DNA of 56,945 nt from Candidatus Synechococcus spongiarum SP3 (GCA_001007665.1 JXQG01000004.1:1-56945); one strand, 5' to 3'. Numbered from the stretch's first letter, positions 26,978 to 49,461 are shown. Translations and numbers: made by a program. The notes: a model not told the origin generated them from the letters alone.

Positions 26978-27769
26978 TTGGCACATCCAACGGCATGGAC
27001 AGTGGCTCAACTGACAGATCCCCACCTGCTGGCCGACCCTCGTGGACACTACCGCGGCGTCAACAGCCATGCCCAGTTCCACACCTGTCTTCGCTCTGTC
27101 TGCAGCGCGAATCCTGACCTCATGCTGCTGACGGGTGACCTGGGCCAGGATGAAACCTGGACAGCCTACGGGTTGCTGCGGGATCAGCTAGCCACCTGTG
27201 GCAGTCCCGCCCTGGTCATGGCGGGGAACCATGATCAACCACACCTGCTGAGAAGTTGCCTGGGGCGACATGCCTCGGTTGCCCCCTGCGGGATTGCCGT
27301 AGGCAACTGGCTGGTGATCGGTCTGGATTCCCACATGGCCGGCTCCATGGGCGGCCGTCTCTCCACTGCGCAACTGGACTGGCTTGTGCGCACCCTCCGC
27401 ACTCATCCAGGCCCCTGCCTGGTGGCCCTTCACCACCCACCCACCGCCATTGGTTCTCCGCACATGGATCCCATCGCCCTGGAGGCGCCTGAGCGTCTTC
27501 TCGGCCTTCTGCACAGATTCCCCCAGGTGAAGGGTGTGGTGTTTGGTCACGTGCATCAAGCCTGGCGCCGCCAAGCCCCTCTACCCCTCATGGCCTGTCC
27601 ATCTACAGCAATGCAGATTTCGCCAGCCCAGCCCAGCGCCTATCCGGACGCACCGGGCTGGCGCCTGCTGCGGTTGGAGGCCAATGGCCGATTGCACACC
27701 CAGGTGATGCGGATTGTCAATGGGCAGGCCATACCGGAAGAGCCCCAGGGACATGGCTGGCTTGTTTAG
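26978..27769 (+). CDS. Calcineurin-like metallophosphoesterase (CpdA-type)
   Basis: A 263-residue soluble dimetal phosphoesterase. All five family motifs are present in order: QLTDPHLLAD (D-x-H), LLTGDLGQDE, MAGNHDQ, the LVALHHPP histidine block and VVFGHVHQAW. The layout resembles class III cyclic-nucleotide phosphodiesterases (CpdA), so 3',5'-cAMP hydrolysis is possible, but the fold serves many substrates and I do not assign one. It is transcribed away from rimP and is followed within 3 bases by the HhoA-type protease gene. Confidence 0.85.
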   Translation: MAHPTAWTVAQLTDPHLLADPRGHYRGVNSHAQFHTCLRSVCSANPDLMLLTGDLGQDETWTAYGLLRDQLATCGSPALVMAGNHDQPHLLRSCLGRHASVAPCGIAVGNWLVIGLDSHMAGSMGGRLSTAQLDWLVRTLRTHPGPCLVALHHPPTAIGSPHMDPIALEAPERLLGLLHRFPQVKGVVFGHVHQAWRRQAPLPLMACPSTAMQISPAQPSAYPDAPGWRLLRLEANGRLHTQVMRIVNGQAIPEEPQGHGWLV

Positions 27770-29041
<1,272 letters not shown>

Positions 29042-29093
29042 GGCGGAGGAGACACCAGGGGCCTGCTAGGATCCGCCCGTCTGTGTGTGGGGA

Positions 29094-29816
29094 ATGAGCG
29101 ACCTGCAGAGCCGCATCAAACAGGCCGTGGCCGAGGCAGCAGTGGAGCAAGTCCGGAGCGGCATGGTGCTGGGCCTGGGATCGGGATCAACCGCTGCTCT
29201 CATGATTGAAGCCCTGGGGCAGCGGTTGAGCCAGGGTCGACTTGAGAACGTCACGGCGGTGCCCACCTCCTTTCAAAGCCAGGTGTTGGCCGGCAGGCTG
29301 GGCATTCCCCTGGTGGATCTCAACCATGTGGAGGCCGTTGATCTGGCCATTGACGGGGCCGACGAGGTGGATCCCGGGTTTCAATTGATCAAAGGAGGAG
29401 GCGCCTGCCATGTCCAGGAAAAGCTGGTGGCCTCGGCAGCGCGCCGCTTCGTGGTGGTGGTGGATGCCAGCAAGCTGGTGGACCGGCTGAACCTGGACTT
29501 TCTCCTGCCGGTGGAGGTGCTTCCTGGTGCTTGGGCCCTGGTGAGTCGCCGTCTTCGGGCGATGGGGGTCGAGTGTGAGTTGCGGATTGCGCAACGGAAG
29601 GCCGGGCCGGTGGTGACCGATCAAGGCAACCTGGTTCTGGATGCGCGCTTCCCGGGGGGCATTGATGATGGCGCAGAGTTGGAGCGTCGACTCAATGCAA
29701 TTCCTGGCGTGGTGGAAAACGGCCTGTTTGTCAACCTGGTGGACCAAGTACTGGTTGGCGAGGCGACTGAGGAGGGCATTCACGTGCGTACCCTGGCGCC
29801 CCCTGATGGCCCCTAA
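29094..29816 (+). CDS. rpiA: Ribose-5-phosphate isomerase A
   Basis: A ~240-residue enzyme that interconverts ribose 5-phosphate and ribulose 5-phosphate in the Calvin and pentose phosphate cycles. It shows [20 protein letters not shown] (phosphate loop), [21 protein letters not shown] (catalytic Asp and Glu) and the later GN-L-V-LD block. ATG 29094 is preferred to a GTG at 29085. Its TAA stop overlaps the hisD TAG on the other strand. Confidence 0.95.
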   Translation: MSDLQSRIKQAVAEAAVEQVRSGMVLGLGSGSTAALMIEALGQRLSQGRLENVTAVPTSFQSQVLAGRLGIPLVDLNHVEAVDLAIDGADEVDPGFQLIKGGGACHVQEKLVASAARRFVVVVDASKLVDRLNLDFLLPVEVLPGAWALVSRRLRAMGVECELRIAQRKAGPVVTDQGNLVLDARFPGGIDDGAELERRLNAIPGVVENGLFVNLVDQVLVGEATEEGIHVRTLAPPDGP

Positions 29817-31132
29817 TCCTTCTTGAGGCGCCGCCGCACGGATTCCCCATGGCTGTGGAGCCCTTCGCTGGCCGCCATGGCCACCACGTGTTGACCTGTG
29901 GCCGCCAAAGCCTCATGGGTGTAGTGGATCAGGCTCATGTTGGTCATAAAGGTTTCCACGCCAAGGGCGCCGGCAAAGCGAGCCGTACCGCTTGTGGGCA
30001 ATGTGTGGTTGGGGCCGGCCAGGTAGTCTCCCACCGCCTCGGGTGTCTCAGGCCCCACAAAGACGGCTCCAGCATGACGGATGTCGGGCAGCAGCGCATC
30101 GGGCTGGGCCACCAGCAGTTCCAGATGTTCCGGTGCAAATTCATTGGCCAGATCAACGGCGTCCTCCAGGGTGGCCACCTTGGCTGCCAGGCCCCAGTCC
30201 TGGAGTGACCGGGTGCTGGTGGCTGGATTGGGGTGCTCCGCCAGTTGCCGGGCCAGACAGGAGGGGAGACGGGACAGCAGATGATCGCTGGTGGTGAGAA
30301 CAATGGCGGCAGCCAGCGGGTCATGCTCAGCCTGCGCCAGGAGGTCAGCCGCCACCAACTCCGGGGACGCCGTCTCGTCAGCAATCACCAGAACCTCACT
30401 GGGGCCAGCCAGAGCATCAATGGCCACCGTGCCATACACCGCCTTCTTGGCCATGGTCACATAGACATTCCCGGGCCCCGTGATCACGTCCACGGCGGGG
30501 ATGGTCTCCGTGCCATAGGCCAGAGCAGCAATGGCCTGGGCCCCTCCGACCCGGTAGATTTGGTCCACACCCGCCAGGGTGGCGGCGGCCAAAACTACCG
30601 GATTGACGGAACCGTCCTTGGAGGGCGGAGTCACCATCACCACCTGCTCCACCCCGGCCACCTTGGCGGGGACAGTATTCATCAGGACCGTGCTGGGATA
30701 GGTGGCTCGGCCACCGGGAATGTAGAGTCCCGCCCGCGTCATGGGCCGCCAACGGCGTTGCAACCGTTCTCCGTAGGGGCCGGTCATGTCAATGTCCGGG
30801 GGGCATTGTTGGCGGTGGAACGCCTCAATACGGCTGTGGGCGACTTCCAGCGCCGAGCGCAATTCTGATGGCAAGCCGGCCAGGGCCTGCACACCAGCCT
30901 CCGGGGCCACCATCAACTCCTGGGCGGCAAAGCGGTGCCCATCAAAACGGGCTGTAAAGTCCAGGAGGGCAGCATCTCCTTGTTCCCGCACGGCAGCAAG
31001 GATGGTGTCCACTTGCTGAGTGTGCTGCTGGTTGCTGTGGAGGCGGGCTGCAATCTGCTGCAGACGGGCCCGAGTGTCTTGCGCTGTCTGCAGAATGGAC
31101 AGACCGGACAACGCCGTTGTTGCGGCACCCAT
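29813..31132 (-). CDS. hisD: Histidinol dehydrogenase
   Basis: A 439-residue zinc enzyme that catalyses the last two oxidations of histidine synthesis, histidinol to histidine. Hallmarks are [20 protein letters not shown], the NAD-binding [20 protein letters not shown] and [37 protein letters not shown], and [20 protein letters not shown] with [14 protein letters not shown]. It is transcribed divergently from rpsT, the usual picocyanobacterial arrangement. Confidence 0.96.
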   Translation of the reverse strand: MGAATTALSGLSILQTAQDTRARLQQIAARLHSNQQHTQQVDTILAAVREQGDAALLDFTARFDGHRFAAQELMVAPEAGVQALAGLPSELRSALEVAHSRIEAFHRQQCPPDIDMTGPYGERLQRRWRPMTRAGLYIPGGRATYPSTVLMNTVPAKVAGVEQVVMVTPPSKDGSVNPVVLAAATLAGVDQIYRVGGAQAIAALAYGTETIPAVDVITGPGNVYVTMAKKAVYGTVAIDALAGPSEVLVIADETASPELVAADLLAQAEHDPLAAAIVLTTSDHLLSRLPSCLARQLAEHPNPATSTRSLQDWGLAAKVATLEDAVDLANEFAPEHLELLVAQPDALLPDIRHAGAVFVGPETPEAVGDYLAGPNHTLPTSGTARFAGALGVETFMTNMSLIHYTHEALAATGQHVVAMAASEGLHSHGESVRRRLKKD

Positions 31133-31169
31133 TGCAGAGGCGATGGCTGGGGGGATGGGATTAGGATAA

Positions 31170-32400
<1,231 letters not shown>

Positions 32401-32615
32401 ACTAGAATTTCAGACCTGACTTGGTGATGCCCTATGGCAGACTGAGTCAGATTACCCCGTAAGGCACTTGTCCAAGGTCGAGGAACTTCACCACAGGTCT
32501 TGAGCGGCTGAGCAGAGTCGAGGCGTCATGCTCTTTTGCCGTCCACGAGACTGTCTCTCTTGATCACCCCCCAACCCTAACGTCTTTGTCATTTCTTCAA
32601 CAGGGACAGCACCCT
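32401..32615. other. rpoB upstream region
   Basis: About 215 bases without a coding frame between tatD and rpoB. It probably holds the promoter and leader of the rpoB-rpoC1-rpoC2 operon. I cannot single out a -35/-10 pair or an attenuator hairpin with confidence. Confidence 0.35.
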
Positions 32616-35600
32616 ATGAGCAGCGCCATTCAGGTTGCCAAAGCCGCCACCCATCTTCCTGACCTCGTGGAGGTTCAGCGGAGTAGCTTCAAGTGGTTTC
32701 TGGAGAAGGGGCTGATCGAGGAGTTGAACAGCTTCTCGCCCATCACCGATTACACAGGAAAGCTTGAGCTCCACTTCGTCGGTGATCGGTATTGGTTGAA
32801 GCACCCTCGCCACGATGTGGAGGAAGCCAAGCGCTGTGACGCCACCTACGCCTCACAGATGTATGTGACCTGTCGCTTGATCAACCGGGAGAGCGGCGAG
32901 ATCAAGGAGCAGGATGTTTTTATTGGAGAGCTGCCGCTGATGACTGAGCGGGGTACATTCATTATTAATGGAGCAGAGCGGGTGATTATCAATCAGATTG
33001 TACGCAGTCCTGGCGTCTATTTTAAGGATGAGCAGGATAAGAATGGCCGTCGTACCTACAATGCCAGCATGATTCCCAACCGTGGGGCCTGGCTCAAGTT
33101 TGAAACTGATAAAAATGGTCTTTTCCATGTTCGTGTAGATAAGACCCGCAAGATCAACGGCCATGTGATGATGCGCGCCATTGGCCTGTCCGATACGGAT
33201 GTGCTGGACAAGCTTCGCCACCCCGAGTACTACAGAAAAACCATTGAGGCTAGCGTGGAAGAGGGAATCTCTTCAGAAGATCAGGCCCTGCTGGTGCTCT
33301 ACAAGAAGCTGCGACCAGGCGAGCCCTCCTCGGTCAGTGGTGGTCAGCAGTTGCTACAGAGCCGCTTCTTTGACCCCAAGCGCTATGACCTGGGCCGCGT
33401 TGGCCGCTACAAGGTCAACAAAAAGCTGCGACTCACAATTCCTGACTCGGTGCGCATCCTCACACCTGAGGACGTGCTCTCCACGCTGGATTACCTGATT
33501 AATCTGGAGTTGGACGTGGGAGGGACAAGCCTGGATGACATTGATCACCTGGGGAACCGCCGCATTCGCTCCGTGGGTGAGTTGCTACAGAACCAGATGC
33601 GGGTTGGCCTCGGCCGACTGGAGCGCATCATCCGTGAGCGCATGACCGTTGGCGAAGCCGATACGCTGACCCCTGCCCAACTGGTCAACCCCAAGCCTCT
33701 GGTGGCCGCTGTCAAGGAATTTTTTGGCTCCAGCCAGTTGAGCCAATTTATGGATCAGACCAACCCTCTGGCAGAACTCACCCACAAGCGGCGTATTTCA
33801 GCACTGGGTCCTGGCGGCCTCACCCGAGAGCGGGCCGGCTTTGCCGTCCGGGATATTCACCCTTCCCACTATGGGCGGATCTGCCCCATTGAAACTCCGG
33901 AAGGTCCAAACGCTGGCCTGATCGGCTCTTTGGCGACCCATGCCCGCGTCAATGAGTATGGCTTCATTGAGACTCCCTTTTGGAAATGCGAAAATGGCCG
34001 CGTGATCAAAGAGGGAGATCCCATCTACCTGGCGGCTGATGTGGAGGATGAATGCCGTGTGGCTCCCGGTGACGTGGCCACCGATAGCGAGGGCTACATC
34101 CGGACCGAACTGGTGCCTGTACGCTACCGCCAGGATTTTGAGAAGGTGCCTCCTGATCAGGTGGATTATGTCCAGCTCTCTCCGGTACAAATCATCTCCA
34201 TTGCCACGTCCTTGATTCCCTTCCTGGAGCATGACGATGCCAACCGAGCCTTGATGGGCTCCAACATGCAGCGCCAAGCCGTGCCACTGCTGCGTCCCAC
34301 CCGGCCACTGGTGGGCACTGGTCTGGAGCCACAGCTGACGCGCGATTCCGGCATGGTGCCCATCACCCGCGTGGATGGGGTTGTCAGCTTTGTGGATTCT
34401 GCCACCATTGTGGTCACCACAGTGGACGGAGGGAAGCATGTTCATTATCTGCAGAAGTACCAACGCTCCAACCAGGACACTTGCCTCAACCATCGCCCCA
34501 TTGTCCAGGTGGGAGACCACGTCATCCGTGGCCAAGTGTTGGCGGATGGTTCCGCTTGCCAGGGAGGGGAATTGGCCCTGGGACAAAACCTCACTGTGGC
34601 CTACATGCCTTGGGAAGGCTACAACTACGAAGACGCCATCTTGATCAGTGAGCGGCTAGTCCTCGACGATCTCTATACGTCCATCCACATTGAGAAGTAT
34701 GAGATTGAGTCCCGCCAGACCAAACTGGGGCCTGAGGAAATCACCCGAGAGGTCCCTAATCTTGCTGAAGAAGCTCTCGCCAATCTGGATGAAAACGGAA
34801 TCGTCCGCATTGGAGCCTTTGTTACCGCGGGAGACGTGCTGGTGGGGAAAGTGACACCCAAGGGTGAGTCGGACCAGCCACCCGAAGAAAAGCTGCTGCG
34901 GGCCATTTTTGGCGAGAAGTCCAGAGATGTTCGGGACAACTCCTTGCGGGTGCCCTTCAAGGAGAAAGGACGGGTGGTGGATGTGCGTGTCTATACCCGG
35001 GAACAGGGAGACGAGTTGCCCCCAGGCGCCAACATGGTGGTCCGGGTCTATGTGGCTGTGCGGCGCAAGATCCAGGTGGGAGATAAAATGGCAGGACGTC
35101 ACGGCAATAAAGGCATCATTAGCCGCATCTTGCCCCGACAAGACATGCCCTATTTGCCGGATGGATCCCCTGTGGACATTGTTCTCAACCCCCTGGGTGT
35201 TCCCAGTCGCATGAACGTGGGCCAGGTCTTTGAATGCTTGATGGGGTGGGCCGCCGAGCATTTGGGGATCAGAGTCAAAATTATCCCCTTTGACGAGATG
35301 CACCAGCCGGAGATGTCCAAGAAGACCGTCACGAGTTTTCTGGAACAGGCCGCAGCACAGCAGGGCAAAGCATGGGTCTATAACTCCAGGTATCCGGGAA
35401 AAATCCAGTTAATGGATGGCCGTACAGGCGAACCCTTTAATCAGCCGGTCACCGTCGGCAAGGCCCACATCCTCAAACTTGTACACATGGCTGATGATAA
35501 AATTCATGCCCGATCCACCGGCCCCTACTCCTTGGTGACGCAGCAACCTCTTGGCGGCAAGGCACAGCAAGGAGGCCAGCGGCTTGGGGAGATGGAGGTG

Positions 35601-35903
35601 TGGGCTCTGGAGGCTTATGGCGCCGCCTACACGCTCCAGGAATTGCTCACGGTCAAGTCTGACGATATGCAGGGTCGCAATGAGGCTCTCAACGCCATTG
35701 TCAAAGGCAAACCCATTCCGCGGCCAGGAACACCGGAGTCGTTCAAGGTGTTAATGCGGGAGCTACAGTCACTGGGTTTGGACATCGCTGCCTACAAGGA
35801 GAGCGGAGCGGAAGTGGACCTCATGCAAGACGTAAATCCTCGCCGCAGCACCCCCAGTCGTCCCACCTACGAGTCTTTGGGCATTCCTGACTACGATGAT
35901 TGA
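32616..35903 (+). CDS. rpoB: RNA polymerase beta subunit
   Basis: A ~1095-residue beta subunit of standard cyanobacterial length. It shows the rifampicin-region and fork sequences [20 protein letters not shown] and [20 protein letters not shown], and the conserved [20 protein letters not shown]. It also has the catalytic-site lysine block [20 protein letters not shown], and ends with the clamp connector [21 protein letters not shown] start at ATG 32616 (MSSAIQVAK...) because this is the normal family start; an earlier ATG-type codon at 32586 would add ten residues. Unlike rpoC1 and rpoC2 it contains no insertions, which makes it a useful internal control. It is separated from rpoC1 by 79 bases. 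Confidence 0.97.
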   Translation: MSSAIQVAKAATHLPDLVEVQRSSFKWFLEKGLIEELNSFSPITDYTGKLELHFVGDRYWLKHPRHDVEEAKRCDATYASQMYVTCRLINRESGEIKEQDVFIGELPLMTERGTFIINGAERVIINQIVRSPGVYFKDEQDKNGRRTYNASMIPNRGAWLKFETDKNGLFHVRVDKTRKINGHVMMRAIGLSDTDVLDKLRHPEYYRKTIEASVEEGISSEDQALLVLYKKLRPGEPSSVSGGQQLLQSRFFDPKRYDLGRVGRYKVNKKLRLTIPDSVRILTPEDVLSTLDYLINLELDVGGTSLDDIDHLGNRRIRSVGELLQNQMRVGLGRLERIIRERMTVGEADTLTPAQLVNPKPLVAAVKEFFGSSQLSQFMDQTNPLAELTHKRRISALGPGGLTRERAGFAVRDIHPSHYGRICPIETPEGPNAGLIGSLATHARVNEYGFIETPFWKCENGRVIKEGDPIYLAADVEDECRVAPGDVATDSEGYIRTELVPVRYRQDFEKVPPDQVDYVQLSPVQIISIATSLIPFLEHDDANRALMGSNMQRQAVPLLRPTRPLVGTGLEPQLTRDSGMVPITRVDGVVSFVDSATIVVTTVDGGKHVHYLQKYQRSNQDTCLNHRPIVQVGDHVIRGQVLADGSACQGGELALGQNLTVAYMPWEGYNYEDAILISERLVLDDLYTSIHIEKYEIESRQTKLGPEEITREVPNLAEEALANLDENGIVRIGAFVTAGDVLVGKVTPKGESDQPPEEKLLRAIFGEKSRDVRDNSLRVPFKEKGRVVDVRVYTREQGDELPPGANMVVRVYVAVRRKIQVGDKMAGRHGNKGIISRILPRQDMPYLPDGSPVDIVLNPLGVPSRMNVGQVFECLMGWAAEHLGIRVKIIPFDEMHQPEMSKKTVTSFLEQAAAQQGKAWVYNSRYPGKIQLMDGRTGEPFNQPVTVGKAHILKLVHMADDKIHARSTGPYSLVTQQPLGGKAQQGGQRLGEMEVWALEAYGAAYTLQELLTVKSDDMQGRNEALNAIVKGKPIPRPGTPESFKVLMRELQSLGLDIAAYKESGAEVDLMQDVNPRRSTPSRPTYESLGIPDYDD

Positions 35904-35982
35904 TGCCGCAATGACGGAGTGACATTATCACTGCCTGAAACCACCATTCCCTTTTCTCTTCCACTACCCTGATCCTAAGGCC

Positions 35983-38829
35983 ATGCCCACCAGCAACATC
36001 CGCTCCGAAAACCACTTTGACTATGTCAGGATTATCCTTGCCTCCCCAGAGCGGATCCGCTCCTGGGGGCAACGCACCCTGCCCAATGGTCATGTGGTTG
36101 GTGAAGTCACAAAGCCAGAAACCATTAATTATCGTACATTGAAGCCAGAAATGGATGGTCTCTTCTGCGAGAAGATTTTTGGACCCGCTAAAGACTGGGA
36201 ATGCCATTGCGGTAAATACAAGCGGGTGCGCCATAGGGGAATCGTCTGCGAGCGCTGTGGCGTTGAGGTGACCGAAAGTCGTGTGCGTCGTCATCGCATG
36301 GGTTATATAAAGCTGGCGGCACCGGTTTCTCATGTATGGTATTTGAAAGGAATTCCAAGTTATGTGGCAATTATTTTGGATATGCCATTGCGAGATATTG
36401 AGCAAATTGTTTATTTCAACTGTTATGTTGTTTTGACCAAAAATGAGCAATACAATGCAATGGTCGATCAGTTTTTCAATGTGGCTACTTATTCTGTGAC
36501 TTTAGATGAATTACCTGGTTCCGATGTAACTGTTAGCCTTAATGTAAAAAGTAGCAATTCCGCCACACCCAAAGTCAGCTCAGATAAATTAACTTTTAAT
36601 GCAACTAATTGGAATGTACCGCAAGAAGTGAAGATCACTGGCACTAGCAATAAAGATAAACAGCGAAATTTTACCATAAATTACTCAGTTTCCAGTCAAG
36701 ACATTAGATATAATAATGAATATATTTCAGTTAATGAAATTAATGTTAGCGCGACTGATGAAGATGTCAAGAATGTTGTGATTACGCCCGGTGTGACTCC
36801 CACTGAGCCAGGAACTTACAGCATCAAGCTGAGCACTGCCCCCAGTGCTGATGTCCAAGTTACCGCTAGTCCTATTATCGACGGAGAGCCACGCTACCCA
36901 ATGGGTAGAAAAAACCTAAACTTGACGAATGAAAGTCTCCATATAAAAACTAACAAAGAATTAAAGGATCTTTGTAGGCAGTATGGCCTAAAAGGTTCTG
37001 GGACCAAAGCTGATCTTTGTCAAAGACTTGAACAAGCTAACACAGTAGATCAATCCGTGGACAATCAGCCAACATCCTTGAAAGGACCTAATCTAGCAGT
37101 CAGCCCCCAGGTGTTGGTCTTTACACCTGAGAATTGGGATGAGCCACAAAAAATTATAATTAAAAATATAGATATAGATAAAGATAATATCCAAGCTAAT
37201 GTAGATATTGGTTATTCTCTTGTCAGCGATGATGTCAAATATAACAGTAAAGCAAAAATTGAAATCGACAGAAATAATGACATAGAAATAATCACTATAT
37301 CACCACAAAGTAATCAAACTTTAATAACGCTTATGGATTCAGAAAAATACAAGTTAGAATACAAGCAACTCCTCACTGAAGATGAATGGCTTGAGATTGA
37401 GGATTTTATTTATACAGTAGACTTCGATATTGATCAAGAACCAGAAGTCGGCATCGGAGCTGAGGCGTTGAAACAGCTCTTGAAGGATTTGGATTTACGA
37501 GCCATTGCAGAAGAAATGCGGGAAGATGTGACCAAAAGTAAAGGGCAGAAGAGAGCCAGGCTCATTAAGCGGCTGCGAGTGATTGATAACTTTATCGCTA
37601 CAAAGTCTCGGCCAGAGTGGATGGTGCTGGACAATTTGCCCGTGATACCGCCAGATTTGCGTCCCATGGTGCAGCTGGATGGCGGGCGTTTTGCCACCAG
37701 TGACCTGAATGACCTCTATCGACGCGTCATTAACCGTAACAATCGTCTGGCCAGACTGCAGGAAATCCTTGCCCCTGAGATCATTATCCGCAATGAAAAG
37801 CGCATGCTCCAGGAAGCTGTGGATGCCTTGATTGACAATGGACGGCGGGGCCGTGTGGTTGTCGGCGCCAACAATCGCGCCTTTAAGTCTCTCAGTGATA
37901 TTATTGAAGGCAAACAAGGCCGCTTCCGTCAGAATCTTCTGGGGAAGCGGGTCGACTACTCAGGACGTTCCGTAATCGTGGTAGGTCCCAGCCTCAAAAT
38001 TCATCAGTGTGGTTTGCCTAAAGAGATGGCCATTGAGCTGTTTCAGCCCTTTGTGATTCATCGCTTAATTAGCCAAAATATTGTCAACAACATTAAATCA
38101 GCCAAAAAGATGATCCAACGAAACGATGATGAGGTGATGCTTGTGCTTCAGGAAGTGATTGATGGGCATCCGATTTTGTTAAACCGTGCTCCCACCCTGC
38201 ACCGTTTGGGCATCCAGGCCTTTGAGCCCAAGCTGGTGGATGGTCGTGCGATTCAATTGCACCCCCTGGTTTGTCCGGCGTACAACGCGGACTTCGACGG
38301 AGACCAGATGGCCGTCCATGTTCCCCTGGCTCTGGAGGCTCAGGCTGAAGCCCGACTGTTGATGCTGGCCAGCAACAACGTGCTCTCACCTGCCACAGGC
38401 ACCCCTGTCATCACCCCATCCCAAGACATGGTTCTGGGAGCATACTATCTGACCGCCGAGTCTCCTCGCTCCACCAGGAAGCCACCCTACGGTAGCCACC
38501 GCCACACCTATGCCTCCTTGGCAGATGTGAGCGGTGCTTATGATCAAGGACTCCTCAAGTTGCATGATTGGGTGTGGGTCCGCTTCCATGGAGACGTGGA
38601 TAATCCTGATGAGGCGGATCGCCCCCACCGTGTGGAGAAATTTAAAGATGGAACACGACTTGAGCACTGGAAGTTTCGCTGTGATCGCCTGGACAGTAGT
38701 GGCCTTCTGTTCAGTCGCATGGTCTTGACCACAGTGGGACGTGTTGTAATGAACCACGCCATTCATACGGTGGTCAGCGCCCATAACGTCAAACCTCAGC
38801 CACCTGACTCCACCTTCACCGCCGCTTAA
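35983..38829 (+). CDS. rpoC1: RNA polymerase beta' N-terminal (gamma) subunit with a ~306-residue insert
   Basis: A 948-residue protein where ~630 is usual. The conserved parts are intact: the zinc site of the clamp (C74, C76, C89, C92), [20 protein letters not shown], the rudder/bridge-proximal [16 protein letters not shown], and the catalytic NADFDGD at residues 768-774 (nt 38284-38304). Between residue ~151 (after FNCYVVL) and ~458 (before [15 protein letters not shown]), where relatives have only ~10 residues, lies an AT-rich insert of two beta-sandwich repeats and a SAP-like motif. The frame is unbroken across both junctions. This clamp position is close to where Thermus-type beta' carries its own large insertion (general knowledge). 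The low-GC codon choice begins ~130 bases before the insert, within conserved core sequence. Confidence 0.96.
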   Translation: MPTSNIRSENHFDYVRIILASPERIRSWGQRTLPNGHVVGEVTKPETINYRTLKPEMDGLFCEKIFGPAKDWECHCGKYKRVRHRGIVCERCGVEVTESRVRRHRMGYIKLAAPVSHVWYLKGIPSYVAIILDMPLRDIEQIVYFNCYVVLTKNEQYNAMVDQFFNVATYSVTLDELPGSDVTVSLNVKSSNSATPKVSSDKLTFNATNWNVPQEVKITGTSNKDKQRNFTINYSVSSQDIRYNNEYISVNEINVSATDEDVKNVVITPGVTPTEPGTYSIKLSTAPSADVQVTASPIIDGEPRYPMGRKNLNLTNESLHIKTNKELKDLCRQYGLKGSGTKADLCQRLEQANTVDQSVDNQPTSLKGPNLAVSPQVLVFTPENWDEPQKIIIKNIDIDKDNIQANVDIGYSLVSDDVKYNSKAKIEIDRNNDIEIITISPQSNQTLITLMDSEKYKLEYKQLLTEDEWLEIEDFIYTVDFDIDQEPEVGIGAEALKQLLKDLDLRAIAEEMREDVTKSKGQKRARLIKRLRVIDNFIATKSRPEWMVLDNLPVIPPDLRPMVQLDGGRFATSDLNDLYRRVINRNNRLARLQEILAPEIIIRNEKRMLQEAVDALIDNGRRGRVVVGANNRAFKSLSDIIEGKQGRFRQNLLGKRVDYSGRSVIVVGPSLKIHQCGLPKEMAIELFQPFVIHRLISQNIVNNIKSAKKMIQRNDDEVMLVLQEVIDGHPILLNRAPTLHRLGIQAFEPKLVDGRAIQLHPLVCPAYNADFDGDQMAVHVPLALEAQAEARLLMLASNNVLSPATGTPVITPSQDMVLGAYYLTAESPRSTRKPPYGSHRHTYASLADVSGAYDQGLLKLHDWVWVRFHGDVDNPDEADRPHRVEKFKDGTRLEHWKFRCDRLDSSGLLFSRMVLTTVGRVVMNHAIHTVVSAHNVKPQPPDSTFTAA
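36496..36762 (+). repeat. Beta-sandwich repeat 1 in the RpoC1 insert
   Basis: RpoC1 residues ~172-260. The pattern [11 protein letters not shown] followed by [19 protein letters not shown] and a [14 protein letters not shown] ending is the ~100-residue repeat common in secreted cyanobacterial and marine bacterial proteins (Calx-beta/cadherin-like, 'F...NW..PQ.V.V.G.'). It is visible by eye; the exact family name would need a profile search. GC is only 33% (59 of 180 bases at 36601-36780). Confidence 0.7.
36772..37302 (+). repeat. Beta-sandwich repeat 2 in RpoC1, split by a SAP-like motif
   Basis: RpoC1 residues ~264-300 ([20 protein letters not shown], then [12 protein letters not shown]) and ~368-440 ([20 protein letters not shown], then [11 protein letters not shown]) read as the two halves of a second copy of the repeat at 36496. 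In ordinary copies '..ADV.VT.S' runs straight into '.PNLAVSP..L.FTPENW'. Here about 65 residues (36883-37083) interrupt it. The split is therefore a nested insertion. Confidence 0.65.
36895..37083 (+). other. SAP-like motif nested in RpoC1
   Basis: Residues ~305-367. The core [20 protein letters not shown] followed by LCQRLEQA has the SAP helix-extended-helix pattern (L..L......GLKGS.TKADLC.RL), a small DNA/RNA-binding fold. It closely resembles the units in RpoC2 at 44372-45232, for example LQALCRQRGLKGYTQWKKPE then LCRRLERAG. That likeness argues for common origin within the same enzyme. Confidence 0.7.
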
Positions 38830-38878
38830 CTCGCACTTCAACTCCTTCCTGTCCCGTTCTCACGCCTCTCTTCCAACC

Positions 38879-47579
<8,701 letters not shown>

Positions 47580-47607
47580 TCCGCCCATGCCACCGCTGCT
47601 GCCGGCC

Positions 47608-49461
47608 CTATTCCACGGTGACGCTCTTGGCCAGGTTGCGCGGCTGATCCACATCCAGGCCCCGGTGAGCCGCAACGTGGTAGGCCAACAGTTGCATGGG
47701 CACAATCGTCAAAAGGGGCGAAACGAGTTCATGGACGGGGGGAATGGGCAGCAGCACGTCAAAGATCTCCGTGTCTTCACAGACGGGGCCAATGCCAATG
47801 AGGCGGGCATCACGGGCCTTGGCCTCCTGGGCATTGGAGAGCACCTTCTCAAACACCGGTCCAGGCGTGGCGATGGACACCACCGGCACATGCTGATCCA
47901 ACAGGGCAATGGGACCATGCTTCATCTCGCCAGCAGGGTAGCCTTCTGCGTGGATGTAGCTGATTTCCTTCAGCTTCAGGGCGCCTTCCAGGGCAATGGG
48001 ATAGTTGATGCCACGCCCCAGATAAATCGTATTCCTGGTTTCTGCGAACCCATGGGCCAGATCTGCACAGCGCTGGTCCATGGTGTGCAGCACCTGGGAG
48101 AGTTGCTCCGGCAGCCGTTCCAAAGCTTGCCGGCAGGCCCTCACCTGGGCTGAGGCGCCATGGTGCTGGCTTGCCAAGTGCAGGGCAATGGCGTAGAAGA
48201 CCAGCATCTGGCCGAGAAAGGTTTTGGTGGCTGCCACGCCGGTTTCCACGCCGGCCTTGAGGTCCAGGATGTGGGGCACCAGGCGACCGAGGGAGCTGTC
48301 GGGGCGGTTGGTGATCCCCAGCAACCGCGGCGGGACACCGGGCTCCAATGCACGATGCCGTTCCACCTCAATGGCCAGGGCCGCCAAGGTATCAGCGGTT
48401 TCTCCTGACTGGGTCACCCCGATGGTGAGGGTTTGGGGCAGCAGTGGCGGCGGCGCATAGCGAAACTCACTGGCGTAATGCACACTGCTGGGAACCCCAG
48501 CCAGTTGTTCAAGGAGATGAGCGCCCACCAGGGCGGCATGGCGGCTGGTGCCACAAGCCAGAAGCTGCACCCGCTCCACCTGTTGGAGAGCTGTTGTCAG
48601 GTTCTCCTCAGCCGGCATCGCCAGGCAACCCTCCACCCAGGCAGCAGCCACATCCGCCTGCTCATGGATTTCCTTGAGCATGAAGTGACGGAACTGCCGT
48701 TTATCGGGGGTGTAGTCACTCCCGCGCAGAGGTTGAGGAGTGCGTTGAGTCCACTGACCGGATCCATCAAACAACTCCACCCCCAACGGGGTGAGACGGA
48801 CCATCTCCCCCTCCTCCAAACTGACGATGCTGCTGGCAACACCGGCCAGTGCAGGGGTGTCGGAGGCGCAGAAAAACTGCCCCTCCCCCAGGCCAATGAC
48901 GAGGGGGGCACGGTAGCGCACCGCCACCAACTCCTTGGGCTGGCCCAGCCAGACTACCGCCAGGGCGTAGGCACCCTCCAATTGTTGAACCGCCTGTGCT
49001 ACTGCCAGACGCAGCAGGCTTGCTGATGGCACCGTCCCCCGCAAGTCCGCCAGGGCCAGAGCCACCAAGTGGGGAATGACTTCCGTATCCGTGTCGGAAC
49101 TGAAGTGAATGCCCTGTTGTTCCAGGCGCTGGCGCAGGAGACGATGATTTTCGATGATGCCGTTTTGGACCACCGCCACCTGGTTGGCCTCGTCCAACTG
49201 GGGATGGGCGTTGCGGGCATCCGGCTTGCCGTGGGTGGCCCAGCGGGTGTGGCCAATACCACAGCATCCAGCTACAGGGGTCTCCTGCAGTTTCTCACGC
49301 AGGCGAGCCAGCTTCCCCTCTGCTTTACAGCAGTGGAGCTGGTTAGCCGTCACCGTAGCCAGGCCGGAGGAATCGTAGCCCCGATACTCAAGGCGCTGGA
49401 GACCTTGCAGCAAAAGTGGGGCTGCCTCACGGGAACCAATCGTGGCCACAATGCCACACAT
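47608..49461 (-). CDS. glmS: Glutamine-fructose-6-phosphate aminotransferase
   Basis: A 617-residue enzyme that makes glucosamine 6-phosphate, the first step to UDP-GlcNAc for peptidoglycan and lipopolysaccharide. The N-terminal glutaminase starts MCGIVATIGSREAAPLLLQG with the nucleophile Cys2, and GHTRWATHG. Two SIS isomerase domains follow (LACGTSRHAALVGAHLLEQL, TQSGETADTLAALA, LGRGINYPIALEGALKLKEI and the C-terminal NLAKSVTVE). It converges on rlmN (28 bases between stops). No glmS ribozyme is visible upstream. Confidence 0.96.
   Translation of the reverse strand: MCGIVATIGSREAAPLLLQGLQRLEYRGYDSSGLATVTANQLHCCKAEGKLARLREKLQETPVAGCCGIGHTRWATHGKPDARNAHPQLDEANQVAVVQNGIIENHRLLRQRLEQQGIHFSSDTDTEVIPHLVALALADLRGTVPSASLLRLAVAQAVQQLEGAYALAVVWLGQPKELVAVRYRAPLVIGLGEGQFFCASDTPALAGVASSIVSLEEGEMVRLTPLGVELFDGSGQWTQRTPQPLRGSDYTPDKRQFRHFMLKEIHEQADVAAAWVEGCLAMPAEENLTTALQQVERVQLLACGTSRHAALVGAHLLEQLAGVPSSVHYASEFRYAPPPLLPQTLTIGVTQSGETADTLAALAIEVERHRALEPGVPPRLLGITNRPDSSLGRLVPHILDLKAGVETGVAATKTFLGQMLVFYAIALHLASQHHGASAQVRACRQALERLPEQLSQVLHTMDQRCADLAHGFAETRNTIYLGRGINYPIALEGALKLKEISYIHAEGYPAGEMKHGPIALLDQHVPVVSIATPGPVFEKVLSNAQEAKARDARLIGIGPVCEDTEIFDVLLPIPPVHELVSPLLTIVPMQLLAYHVAAHRGLDVDQPRNLAKSVTVE

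Noticed and set aside
32401-32615. A definite promoter for rpoB
   Set aside because: Several TA-rich hexamers occur, but no pair with correct spacing stands out, so I do not mark one.
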